NCBI RefSeq assembly: GCF_003053745.1
Contig: NZ_QAYE01000005.1
Location: 62,001-126,000, forward strand
From: Sphingomonas faeni
GTDB taxonomy: Bacteria > Pseudomonadota > Alphaproteobacteria > Sphingomonadales > Sphingomonadaceae
DNA: 64,000 nucleotides
Direction: 5' to 3'
The notes below the pieces were generated by a model. That model worked only from the letters and a program-made list of their open reading frames with translations, was not told the origin of the DNA and did no database searches. Numbering within the stretch: the first letter of the stretch is position 1; every line of letters begins with the position of its first letter. Below, piece by piece: positions 27,901-36,376 of this stretch. A program made the translations under genes and the position numbers.

Positions 27901-28280
27901 GAACCGGGATTCTGCTGCGAGAACGTGCTGCGCAGCTGCGGCAGATCGTTCAGCGTGTCACCAACGTTGGTGTTGCCGCGCTGGAAGAAGACGTCGCCAG
28001 CGATCGAGGTGATCGGGACGGCCGAGTCCAGGTTAGGGCGACGGATGCGTGAGCCTGTAACGGTAATTTCACCATTTTTGGCTTCTTCGCCGTCTGCGCT
28101 CTCTAGCGTCGTGCCGTCCGGGCAAGGCGACCCTGGGGCTGGCGTGCAAGCCTGAGAATTAGCGCCGTCGGGCACCCCTCCGGCCGTCGCGGGTGCGACC
28201 TGCGCGGATGCCGCGGACGGCAGGATGACAGCTCCGGCCGCAAGGATCGTCGCAGATAAAAAATCACGTGCTCTAGACAA
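24942..28280 (-). CDS. Large TonB-dependent receptor (1112 aa)
   Basis: Outer-membrane TonB-dependent receptor of 1112 aa, much longer than the two other receptors here. The signal peptide spans about 1-26 (SAASAQ). A low-complexity linker with two cysteines (ACTPAPGSPC) follows, then TonB box EITVTGSRI near 71-79. The plug domain (about 85-230) has LVLVNGRRHVPADI and SSVYGSDAIAGVVNFVL. The barrel has long extracellular loops and ends FYAGVRARF with a terminal Phe. Start is TTG at 28280, because a TAA stop lies immediately upstream in frame; GGGGGA is 7 nt before it. Large receptors of this type often import carbohydrate or peptides. The substrate is not evident. Operator-like palindromes lie upstream. 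Confidence 0.9.
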   Translation of the reverse strand: MSRARDFLSATILAAGAVILPSAASAQVAPATAGGVPDGANSQACTPAPGSPCPDGTTLESADGEEAKNGEITVTGSRIRRPNLDSAVPITSIAGDVFFQRGNTNVGDTLNDLPQLRSTFSQQNPGSGIGIAGLSLLDLRGLGTSRTLVLVNGRRHVPADILNNAVSPDVSSIPNDLIERVDIVTGAQSSVYGSDAIAGVVNFVLRDSYDGAQIRGQAGVSEKGFGGNQYVSAMVGKNFADGRGNLTLHGEYSRQERVFGSDIPSFRRVDGLGIVDVDPAGLPNGSDGFPDRIFLRDIRSASINRYGLVPITQLSTNPGCGTGIGSTNGAPGTTGGTAYNCTYVFSQDGRLTPQTGTRYGQGIIGGILGGNGQTGREGQLLSVLPYQQRLNFNVLGHFKVSDAFVPFIEAKWNRVDAVGSNAGPSFIQGTFNQFDVRERVRLDNPFLNQTDRATLANAILASGCNTSLTAACSPTGSRTTLSGQGIGGPLNAADRAAIAAGTYRFVDSRVLADSGIRDEKFRRDTYRIVGGVRGNFNDDWNYEISGNYGKFKEDTTTFGYLDKQRFLLSLDAGRNPANGQIQCRAQFDAASAVPFAGSDARLASDIAACVPYNPFGGADNSAAANYFRYNARHKASLSQLDIQGFVGGDLSQLFELPGGPIGFSLGGEYRKERARYQNDPFVESGATNAVIIGEFDPPAFEVKEAFGEIRIPLLKNMPFFHELTFNGAGRVSDYKGSVGTVYTYNFGGEWAPIPDIRFRANYGKSVRAPNVSETGFPAVPNFAPGFLDPCASGNIANNPNRAGNCLADLGAGLLAGLPNVSYSLNIISGSNPNLDAETSKSLTLGGVFTPRAVPGLSLSVDYYDIKVNNVIVSLTAQTIANNCYDQATTSNIFCSLFTRFRGPGTGSFGEQPGQILGNSLVSAGVNFAKRVRRGIDVNVGYRAEIANDVRINSSVIYVHGLESSNFENPAIPSFENRLLGELGDPVDEVRFDTDLSVGAVSFGYRLRYIGPMWVNAYEDFNALQSACTPAGCPPVNADYSDIRKYPNVFYNDVRFTWNLSNQGGAGDDFQFYFGVDNVLNKLPPLGSSGTGAGSSIYDIRGRNFYAGVRARF

Positions 28281-28393
28281 TTAATGTCCCCCATTTTCCG
28301 GCACTTTTGCCGTTATGGGTGACATACAGCCCGCATCGCAGCGAACTGGCAAGCCTGTGTTCAGGTTGAGATGAGCTCACCTGTACGTTTGCA

Positions 28394-28433
28394 ACCGGAT
28401 GTGACAAAATCGTCACAATTTGTCACACCCGGT
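28394..28433. promoter_or_regulatory. 40-bp interrupted palindrome upstream of the large TonB receptor
   Basis: Arms ACCGG-A-TGTGACAAA (28394-28408) and TTTGTCACA-C-CCGGT (28419-28433) flank a 10-nt centre that contains another GTCACA. TGTGAC also pairs with the central GTCACA. No T run follows on either strand, so a terminator is unlikely. It looks like a binding site for a dimeric regulator (the TGTGA/TCACA halves recall Crp-like sites but with different spacing). Confidence 0.42.
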
Positions 28434-28442
28434 AGCGCTATC
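28431..28442. promoter_or_regulatory. LacI-type operator candidate
   Basis: GGTAGCGCTATC is a near-perfect 12-bp palindrome centred on GC, like the TAGCGCTA-centred operators used by LacI-family repressors of sugar-uptake genes in alphaproteobacteria and xanthomonads. It lies about 150 nt upstream of the receptor start and overlaps the preceding palindrome by 3 nt. No LacI gene is in the window. Confidence 0.38.
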
Positions 28443-28469
28443 GATACAAAGTTACGGGATTTTGGGGTC

Positions 28470-29657
<1,188 letters not shown>

Positions 29658-29690
29658 GTCGGGATCCTCTATGGTTGGACCCCATGTAGG

Positions 29691-30749
29691 TCAGTCGAGC
29701 GCGGCGATCCAGTTGGCGAGCGGTTCCCACAGGCGCGAGCGCGCGGAGCGGCCGACGATCATCCCGACATGGCCTGCGCCGAGATCGCGGCGGTCGGCGA
29801 GACCGATCGCGGTGGCGGCGGGGACGATGCGGTCGCTGAGCGACACGAACTCGACCGTGGGGCAGGCTAGTGTGAGCGGATCGACCGGGGTGCCGGCGAT
29901 CTCCCAGCGGCCTTTGCCGGGGAGGTCGTTGGCGATGCAGTCCTCGAACAGCGAGGCGGCGGCGGCGTAGGGTAGGGGGGCGCCGGCGTTAGCCCAGTCC
30001 TCGAGTCGGACGAACGCGCGCGCCGCGTCGCTGTCGGGGGCGAGGTCCGCGAAGGCTTCGTATTTGGCGATCGTGCGCGCAGGGTCGAGTTGCCAAAAGC
30101 CGGCTTGGAGCACTTCCATCGGGAGCAGGCCGAGCAGCGCCGCGGCGGGCTGGACCGCGGCCCAGGTCGCGGCGAGCGTGGGACGGCCTTCGCCATAACC
30201 AGCAAAGTGCCACGGGGCGGCGATCGTCGCGACACCGGCGGTGGGCGTGATCGCAGCGGCGCCCAGCGCGAGCGTGCCGCCGAGGCAATAGCCGACCAGC
30301 ACCGGCGGTTCGGGGAGTGCCCGGAGCAGCGGAACCAGCAACCGCTCGACATGCGCCGCCAGATCGAGGTCGCGGTCCGCGTCGCCGGGTGATCCCCAGT
30401 CGACCAGCCAAACGTGGAATCCTTGCTTTGCGATCCATTGCACCAGCGAAGACTCGGGCGAATGATCGAGGATGTCGGGCGGGTTTATCAACGATGGGAC
30501 GAACACGACGGGACGCCCTTCGCCGCCATAATCGCGCAACGCGACCCGGCCGGCGCGATGGATCGCAGGCCGCGAAACGGGGCGTTCCTCTCGCGGTGCG
30601 CCCTGATATGCGCGCAATCCCGCTAGCGCGCGGGCCATGCGTTCCGGCGATGCTGCAGTCTCGTTGCGCAGCACGGAAAGGAACAAGGGTAAGGGCCTCG
30701 GACCTTGTTGCGGTGCGTCATCAAAGACTGTAGCCTCCGTTTCAAACAT
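29691..30749 (-). CDS. PhaC-like alpha/beta hydrolase (Cys nucleophile)
   Basis: A 352-aa alpha/beta-fold protein related to polyhydroxyalkanoate synthases. The nucleophile elbow is GYCLGG with Cys155, and Asp304 (SLSDRIVP) and His325 (GAGHVGM) complete the Cys-Asp-His triad of PhaC. Length is like class III PhaC (~355 aa), but no phaE partner is next to it. VDWGSPGD near 117-123 is also PhaC-like. It could be a small synthase or a PHA-related hydrolase. The neighbours are a thiolase gene (33 nt downstream) and divergent phaR, whose start codon is only 14 nt away. Confidence 0.84.
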   Translation of the reverse strand: MFETEATVFDDAPQQGPRPLPLFLSVLRNETAASPERMARALAGLRAYQGAPREERPVSRPAIHRAGRVALRDYGGEGRPVVFVPSLINPPDILDHSPESSLVQWIAKQGFHVWLVDWGSPGDADRDLDLAAHVERLLVPLLRALPEPPVLVGYCLGGTLALGAAAITPTAGVATIAAPWHFAGYGEGRPTLAATWAAVQPAAALLGLLPMEVLQAGFWQLDPARTIAKYEAFADLAPDSDAARAFVRLEDWANAGAPLPYAAAASLFEDCIANDLPGKGRWEIAGTPVDPLTLACPTVEFVSLSDRIVPAATAIGLADRRDLGAGHVGMIVGRSARSRLWEPLANWIAALD

Positions 30750-30763
30750 AAGACGGGGGATCC

Positions 30764-31300
30764 ATGAAGAAGCAAAAGGCTGCCGACGGAATCGTCATCA
30801 TCAAGAAGTACGCCAACCGGCGGCTCTATAACACCGAGTCGTCATCCTACATCACGCTCGATCATCTCGCGACGATGACTCGCGAGGGGCGCGACTTCAA
30901 GGTGGTCGATGCGAAGACCGACGAGGACATCACGCACAACGTCCTCACGCAGATCATCATGGAGGAGGAGAGCCGCGGCGAGACGATGATGCCGGTGAAC
31001 TTCCTGCGCCAGCTGATCTCGATGTATGGCGATTCGATGCAGACGATGGTGCCGGGCTATCTGGAGGCGTCGATGGACAGCTTCCGTCGCAATCACGATC
31101 AGTTCAAATCCGCGGTCGAGGGCGCATTTGCGAACTCGCCGTTCGCCGACATCGCCAAGCGCAACCTCGAGATGTTCGACGCCGCAACACAGGCGATGAC
31201 GCCGCCCGCACCTGCACCCGCTGCCAGCAAGGACGATGAGATCGCTGCGCTGCGCAACGAACTCGCCAAGTTGCAGGAAAAGGTCGAGAAACTCGGCTGA
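30764..31300 (+). CDS. phaR: Polyhydroxyalkanoate synthesis regulator PhaR
   Basis: A 178-aa regulator that in other proteobacteria binds PHA granules and represses phasin and PHA genes. The N-terminal DNA-binding domain (about 10-70) has the signature IKKYANRRLYNTESSSYITLDHL. The PHB-accumulation regulatory region follows (about 75-115, FLRQLISMYGDSMQTMVPGYLEASM). A Pro/Ala linker and a short coiled coil end the protein (EIAALRNELAKLQEKVEKL). The ATG has a GGGGGA ribosome-binding sequence. It is divergent from the PhaC-like gene. Confidence 0.94.
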   Translation: MKKQKAADGIVIIKKYANRRLYNTESSSYITLDHLATMTREGRDFKVVDAKTDEDITHNVLTQIIMEEESRGETMMPVNFLRQLISMYGDSMQTMVPGYLEASMDSFRRNHDQFKSAVEGAFANSPFADIAKRNLEMFDAATQAMTPPAPAPAASKDDEIAALRNELAKLQEKVEKLG

Positions 31301-31312
31301 ACGCTTGGACTG

Positions 31313-31501
31313 ATGGGGGCGCCGGTGTTGTGGAGTGCAAGCGGCGGACTGGCCGTGCTGGCCGTTGTGGCGGGACTTGGCGAACGTAGACGGCGCCGTC
31401 GGCGCGATCCGGATTCGGTGGGCTGGGTCGACTGGCCGACCGTCCAGATGCTGGCGCTGATCGGACTCGCGGTGACGATCGGCCTCGCGTTCAAGACTTG
31501 A
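31313..31501 (+). CDS. Small two-segment membrane protein
   Basis: A 62-aa ORF 12 nt after phaR. It has two hydrophobic segments (about 8-22 and 44-59) separated by a strongly basic loop (GERRRRRRRDP). No clear Shine-Dalgarno is seen, so it may be coupled to phaR translation. The membrane pattern and tight spacing suggest a real gene. Function unknown. Confidence 0.55.
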   Translation: MGAPVLWSASGGLAVLAVVAGLGERRRRRRRDPDSVGWVDWPTVQMLALIGLAVTIGLAFKT

Positions 31502-31516
31502 GGTAACCACGCCTCG

Positions 31517-32959
31517 TCATCGGGTAGCGTCGGTACGCAGGCGATAGACGCTCTGCGGCAACCCGCCGATCTTCACCGAGCCGACCAGTCGATACCGCGT
31601 TGCGATCGCGCGCAGTACCAGCGCCTGGGTCGCGAGGTTCGTGGTGGGCTTGGGCGCGCGTACGACGATCACGCCGGGCCGGGCTGCGAGCAACCGCGCG
31701 ACTTCCACGACGGGATCGACCCCCGTGCCGTGCGACTCGGTTGTCTGGCCCAGATGACTGCGAAAGATATAGGGCGTCGGCAGGCAGGACCGGGTCAGGA
31801 AATAGAGGATCGGTTCGCTGCCATAGGCGAACATGCAGCCGCGGGGTTGCTGGCCGATCATCTGGACAAGTTGCGCGATCTGGTCCGCATTGCCGCGCCG
31901 TCCGATACGGACGCTGGTCATGATGGTCGCCGCCAGCGCGCCGAACACCAGCACGGCGGCAAGGCGGACCATGGTCGTGCGGACGGTCGGGCCGCTCAGC
32001 CCCGTGCCGGCGGCGACCGACAGCGGCAGCGCGAGGGGCAGCAGGTAGAGCAGCTCGAACGTGTGCATGATGAGGATCGCGATCACCGCCGCCGCAAGCC
32101 ATCCGAGCGCGAAGCTTCCCGCCCGACGGCCACGCCACGCAAGCCAGGCGAGCGGCAGGCTCATGCCGACGCCGCCCAGCAGCTTCAGCAGGTTGGAGCT
32201 GAGCGTATCGTCGTCCTGCTGACCGAATATCGACAGGAAATTGGCGAAGACGAAGGCGTCGCCGTGGCCGGCCGCAGCATACACTGCCCAGGCGAGCGCG
32301 GTCGGGAACAGCGCTGCGCCGATCCACAAGGCGGCATCGGCTGCCAGGCGACCGATCGACCGCCCTTCGCGATACGCTGCCCACACCAGCGTCAGGCCGA
32401 AGAATATCCCTTCGAACATGGCGGTGTATTTGATCTGCATCGCCAGGCCGATCAGCAGCATCGCCCCGGCACCGCGCAAGGAGATATGCCGGTGGCCGCG
32501 GGTCGTATCGAGCACCAGCAGCGCGGCGGCGGCCATCAAGGCATTGCCCCATATTGCCGACTGCCCGCCCGCACCGTCGAACACGATGATCCAGACGAGA
32601 TAGATCAGCGCCGCGCCGACGCTCGCCACCGGGTTCGCATCATCGGAGGACAGGCGGCTGACGATCCGCGCGATCAGGAATGCCGTGGCGGTGGCGACGA
32701 GCGTCGCGGCAAGCTGGTACATCAGCACGCCATCGCCGCCGACGCTGCGGATGCCGGCGAAGATCAGGAACAGGCCGACCGGCTTGCGATCGAAGATGTC
32801 GACGAATGGCCATGCGCCGTGCAGCAGGCGATCGCCGACCAGCAGGTAGAATTGCTCGTCGCTATGGATCACCGGATTGCCGAAGAACGGACTACGGAGG
32901 GCGAAGGCGACGAGGAGCAGCAAGATTGCCTGCCCCGATCGGTGACGCAGGCTAAACAT
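31517..32959 (-). CDS. Polytopic GT39/GT-C-like glycosyltransferase
   Basis: A 480-aa inner-membrane protein with about 11-12 hydrophobic segments. An acidic motif in the first periplasmic loop (VIHSDEQFYLLVGDRLLHGAWPF, about 28-50) and DRKPVGLFL near 55-63 are typical of GT-C enzymes that use polyprenyl-phosphate sugars (PMT/ArnT/GT39-like). The C-terminal ~130 residues are soluble. The start at ATG 32959 has AGGA 6 nt upstream. A longer frame would overlap the neighbouring gene. It lies 8 nt after the aspartic-protease gene, so the two are probably cotranscribed. The acceptor is unknown. Confidence 0.78.
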   Translation of the reverse strand: MFSLRHRSGQAILLLLVAFALRSPFFGNPVIHSDEQFYLLVGDRLLHGAWPFVDIFDRKPVGLFLIFAGIRSVGGDGVLMYQLAATLVATATAFLIARIVSRLSSDDANPVASVGAALIYLVWIIVFDGAGGQSAIWGNALMAAAALLVLDTTRGHRHISLRGAGAMLLIGLAMQIKYTAMFEGIFFGLTLVWAAYREGRSIGRLAADAALWIGAALFPTALAWAVYAAAGHGDAFVFANFLSIFGQQDDDTLSSNLLKLLGGVGMSLPLAWLAWRGRRAGSFALGWLAAAVIAILIMHTFELLYLLPLALPLSVAAGTGLSGPTVRTTMVRLAAVLVFGALAATIMTSVRIGRRGNADQIAQLVQMIGQQPRGCMFAYGSEPILYFLTRSCLPTPYIFRSHLGQTTESHGTGVDPVVEVARLLAARPGVIVVRAPKPTTNLATQALVLRAIATRYRLVGSVKIGGLPQSVYRLRTDATR

Positions 32960-32967
32960 TGGCAGTC

Positions 32968-34191
32968 CTAATAAAAATGCGTCAATTCGAGCTTGCGTAT
33001 GGTGCCGTCGCACAGTCCGAGCGTCACGACACGGCCGGGTATGCCCGCGGTCCATGACGCGATCGGGGTCGTCGAATAGCCGCTGGTGACGGTTGTGCCG
33101 TCGATCGTGCAGATCAGGTCGCCGTCCTTCCAGCCCGATGCCGCCGCCGGGCCGCCGCGCATCACGTGAAGGACTTTCAACCGGTCCTTTTCGATGCCGA
33201 TGAGCAGGCCACTGGTCGAACGCGGCGGCGGCAGGTCGGCCTTGGGACCTCGGCTGAGCACCATCCGCCGTGCGCCCGGATCGAGCAGGACGCGGTAGTT
33301 CTGAAGGAAGCCGGAGCCGATCCGCCCGGCGGTGCCGATCGCCTGCGAGAAGCCGTCTGCGGGTTCGATCCGGACCTCGGCCTCGCGCGCGATCATCTCG
33401 CCGACGCCGATCTCAGGAACGATCGCAAGGCCGCTGACTGCCGGGCCGGCGAGCCCGAACGCGATCGCGCTGGTGGTGCGCAACGCTTTCAGGTTCGCCG
33501 CCTGCCATCCCGCCGCCGTGACGGTGATCGACGAGCCGTCGCCGGTATCGACCACGATCGGCGCGAGGCGCCGGTCGCCCAGCGTGAGCGCGCTTTCATA
33601 CACGCTGCGCTCGGCGGAGACGCGCAGCGGTGCGCTCACGCCCTTGAACGGCAGGCGGCCGGAGCGGAGCAGGCGGAAGCGCTTGGCGGCGTAATCGATG
33701 TCGAGCGCATGGCCGGCGAGCATGTCGGCACCGACCAGCAGGTCCACCGCGGAGGCGCTGCCGGTGGCGATCGCGGGCAGGTCGGCGACGGTCACGCCGC
33801 CACCGGTCCGCGCAAGGCCACCGAGCGCGACCGAGCGCGTTGGCATCCAGCCGAGCGAGACCGATCCACCGATCGCGGTCGCGCTGCCACTGGCGACCAG
33901 CTTGGCGGGATCGACCGCGGGGGAGGCCTTTGCGAGCAGCGTGTAGCTGACGCCGGTGTCCAGGATCGCGGTCACGTCGCGGCCGTCGAGCTGCATCTTG
34001 AAGCGGATCTGGTTGCCGGGGGTGAGGTCGAACGCGATCCAGCGGGCTTCGGCGTCCGCTGCGAGATGGTACACGCCGCGGTCGCGTGCGGCGGGCGAGG
34101 TCGCGGTTGCCGGAGCGGATTTCGAGGGCTCGCGCGCCGAGACGAAGAGGACCGCGATCAGCGGGATGAGGGTGAGCAGGGCACGACGCAT
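32968..34191 (-). CDS. Two-lobed aspartic protease-like protein with C-terminal PDZ domain
   Basis: A 407-aa exported protein. The signal peptide or anchor spans about 1-19. Two retropepsin-like lobes follow: lobe 1 has Asp78-Thr-Gly (AILDTGVSY), lobe 2 has Asp215-Thr-Gly (VVDTGDGSS). Each lobe has a downstream hydrophobic-Gly motif (LLVGADML; RIGSGFL). A PDZ-like domain follows at about 325-400 (LKVLHVMRGGPAAASGWKDGDLICTIDG). Both catalytic aspartates are present, so a periplasmic aspartic protease acting like a pepsin monomer is plausible. It is the first gene of a two-gene unit with the membrane glycosyltransferase. Confidence 0.82.
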   Translation of the reverse strand: MRRALLTLIPLIAVLFVSAREPSKSAPATATSPAARDRGVYHLAADAEARWIAFDLTPGNQIRFKMQLDGRDVTAILDTGVSYTLLAKASPAVDPAKLVASGSATAIGGSVSLGWMPTRSVALGGLARTGGGVTVADLPAIATGSASAVDLLVGADMLAGHALDIDYAAKRFRLLRSGRLPFKGVSAPLRVSAERSVYESALTLGDRRLAPIVVDTGDGSSITVTAAGWQAANLKALRTTSAIAFGLAGPAVSGLAIVPEIGVGEMIAREAEVRIEPADGFSQAIGTAGRIGSGFLQNYRVLLDPGARRMVLSRGPKADLPPPRSTSGLLIGIEKDRLKVLHVMRGGPAAASGWKDGDLICTIDGTTVTSGYSTTPIASWTAGIPGRVVTLGLCDGTIRKLELTHFY

Positions 34192-34365
34192 GTGGCGCTG
34201 TCCCCTAGCGGGTCGGGGGACGGGTACAAGCGGGGGCTTTGCCGGGGCGGGGTGGAGACGGGATGGATAGCGATGCGGCGTGCTTGCCTGCGAGACAGTA
34301 TCCGCTTGGCACGGCGCGCTTTATCTTGATCCAGTTAAGCCTGGCCTGGCGAAACAATAATTGTC

Positions 34366-34441
34366 CGCCCGCGAACGCGGGAGTCCAGGGTCACAGGCGG
34401 GGGCGTTCGTGACTCCTGGCCCCCCGCGTTCGCGAGGGAAC
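34366..34441. repeat. Hairpin element, family B-prime copy 1
   Basis: Outer arms CCGCCCGCGAACGCGGGAGT and CCCCCCGCGTTCGCGAGGGA enclose an inner segment that closely matches the inner segment at 58988-59014 (GTCACnGGCGGG...CGTTCGTGACTCCTGG type). It belongs to the same architecture as family B but with a longer loop. Confidence 0.82.
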
Positions 34442-34550
34442 GGTAGGAGGGGCGTGCAGTGACTTGAACCAGTCTTGCAATCAGCCCGGCGAACTAGCGT
34501 GCCGAAAGCAGCCTAGAACAGTTCGGGATGCACTCAACGTTCGCAACGGC

Positions 34551-34657
34551 CACCACCCCGGCGGAGGCCGGGGCCCAGTTGGGGGACGGTGATGACAGCG
34601 GACCGCGCTCCGTCATTGCCACCTTTCCAACTGGGCCCCGGCCTCCGCCGGGGTGGC
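34551..34657. repeat. Hairpin element, family A copy 3
   Basis: Arms 34551-34582 and 34626-34657. The inner part (GGGGGACGGTGATGACAGCG and onward) is nearly shared with the copy at 52571-52677 and, in reverse complement, with 40004-40107. It lies just downstream of the cpaF stop. Confidence 0.92.
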
Positions 34658-34687
34658 ATTGGGTGGTCGGCGACGCGAGAGTTAACC

Positions 34688-36232
34688 CTACAGGCACGCC
34701 TCCAGATACGCTTGGTCGAACCCGAACTGCTTCGCCTTCTCCAGCGTATACGGCCGCAACCCCATCGACCGGTATTCGCCCAAAATCTTACCGTCCGCCG
34801 ACTCGTCCATGTATTCGAACTTGAACAGCTCCTGCGTGACGATCACCGGGCCTTCCATGCCGATCACCTCGGTGATGTTCGTCACGCGGCGCGAGCCGTC
34901 GCGCAAGCGCTTCACCTGGATGATCAGTTCGACCGAATCGGCGATCTGGCGCGAAATGGCTTCCTTCGGCACCTTGATGTCGGACATCATCACCATGTTC
35001 TCCATACGGGCGAGAGCCTCGCGCGGGGAGTTGGCGTGGAGCGTGCACATCGAACCGTCGTGACCCGTGTTCATGGCGGCGAGCATGTCGAAACACTCGC
35101 TGCCACGAATTTCGCCCAGGATGATCCGGTCAGGCCGCATACGCAGCGCGTTCTTGACGAGATCGCGGATCGAGATCTCGCCCTGGCCCTCCAGATTGGC
35201 GGGCCGCGTTTCGAGCGGGAGCCAGTGCGGCTGTTGCAGGCGAAGCTCGGCGGCGTCCTCGATCGTCAGCACGCGCTCGCCGGGGTCGATCATCTTCGAC
35301 AGCGCGTTGAGCATCGTCGTCTTGCCTGAGCCGGTACCGCCCGAGATCACGACGTTGAACCGCGACGCCCCGGCGATCTTCAGCGCGGTGGCCATCTTCG
35401 GCGACATCGAGCCGAAGCCGGCCATCATGTCGAGCGTGATCGGTTTCGCGGAAAATTTACGAATCGAGATCGCGGTGCCGCGCAAGCTCAGCGGCGGCAC
35501 GATCACGTTGACGCGGGAGCCGTCCTTCAGGCGCGCATCGGCCAGCGGCGAGGTCTGGTCGACACGACGGCCGACCGAGTTCACGATCCGCTGCGCGATT
35601 TGGAACAGATGCTCCTCGTCGCGGAACTGGATCGGCGCGAGTTCGAGCTTGCCCTTGCGCTCGACATAGGTCTGGTCGGGCCCGTTCACCATGATGTCGG
35701 TGATGTTCGGATCGGCCAGCAGCTCTTCCAACGGTCCGAGCCCGAGCAGCTCGTCGACCAGCACTTTTTCCAGTGCGAACTGTTCGCGGCGATTGAGCGT
35801 CAGCTTCAGCTCGGCGAGCACTTCGCCGATGATCGGGCGGAATTCCTCGGCGAGTTCGTCCTTGTTGAGTGTCGCCGCGGCCTCGGGATCGACGCGTTCG
35901 AGCAGGCGCGGCAGCACCTGTTCCTTGATCTTGTGGATCGACTGCTCGAAGCCCTCGGTCCGGCTATTGCCCGCTTCCCCGCTTGCATTCTGGCGATCGG
36001 ACAGGCGCTGCATCGCGTCCAGCTGTCCGGCGGGCATCATGCCCGAGCTGAACCCGTCGGTCTCCCCCGGCATCGGCAGCGAATCGATCGGCGGGAATTG
36101 CGCGCCGCCCTCGGGTTCCGCGCGCGCCACGGGGCTGCTGCCCGAGCTTCCCTGCATCGGACGCGCGACGCCGAATGCGGGACGGGCCGACTGCCCCCCG
36201 CTGATGCCATTACGACGCCCGAATGCGCTCAT
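34688..36232 (-). CDS. cpaF: CpaF/TadA-type secretion ATPase
   Basis: A 514-aa VirB11-like ATPase that powers Tad/Flp pilus assembly. The N-terminal ~95 residues are low-complexity. The conserved part begins near KIKEQVLPRLLERVDPE. The core has VNGPDQTYVERKGKLE near 185, Walker A GGTGSGKTT (about 295-303), Asp box IEDAAELRL, Walker B RPDRIILGEIRG and His box MNTGHDGSMCTLHAN. All ATPase motifs are intact. No other tad/cpa genes are in the window, so this copy is separated from the rest of its system, or serves another role. It is divergent from a trypsin-like protease gene. Confidence 0.92.
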   Translation of the reverse strand: MSAFGRRNGISGGQSARPAFGVARPMQGSSGSSPVARAEPEGGAQFPPIDSLPMPGETDGFSSGMMPAGQLDAMQRLSDRQNASGEAGNSRTEGFEQSIHKIKEQVLPRLLERVDPEAAATLNKDELAEEFRPIIGEVLAELKLTLNRREQFALEKVLVDELLGLGPLEELLADPNITDIMVNGPDQTYVERKGKLELAPIQFRDEEHLFQIAQRIVNSVGRRVDQTSPLADARLKDGSRVNVIVPPLSLRGTAISIRKFSAKPITLDMMAGFGSMSPKMATALKIAGASRFNVVISGGTGSGKTTMLNALSKMIDPGERVLTIEDAAELRLQQPHWLPLETRPANLEGQGEISIRDLVKNALRMRPDRIILGEIRGSECFDMLAAMNTGHDGSMCTLHANSPREALARMENMVMMSDIKVPKEAISRQIADSVELIIQVKRLRDGSRRVTNITEVIGMEGPVIVTQELFKFEYMDESADGKILGEYRSMGLRPYTLEKAKQFGFDQAYLEACL

Positions 36233-36376
36233 GCCTGTATCCCTGGATGAATGCCGACCGGGTTAGGCGCGAAGGCTTGATAATTTGCTAACCAAAACAG
36301 GCGCGTGATTGGGCCGCTGTCGCGCGGTGCGATGGTCAGGGTTGATCGCCGCCGCGAACTCCCCGAAGGCAGGCAC

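Larger units (their letters stand above)
34192..34687. other. 496-nt gap with two hairpin elements and no gene
   Basis: This gap lies between the 5' end of the aspartic-protease gene and the 3' end of cpaF. It holds a family B-prime hairpin (34366-34441) and a family A hairpin (34551-34657). No ORF with a plausible product or RNA gene was recognised. The first 160 nt should contain the protease promoter, though no clear -35/-10 pair was found. Confidence 0.6.

Noticed and set aside
28103-28294. ATG-started 63-aa frame overlapping the start of the large TonB receptor
   Set aside because: Its translation is Arg/Pro-rich and has no domain. The TTG-started frame gives a clean signal peptide and the whole receptor.
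28394-28433. The 40-bp palindrome considered as the thiolase terminator
   Set aside because: Neither strand shows a T run after the stem, and the arms read like operator half-sites.
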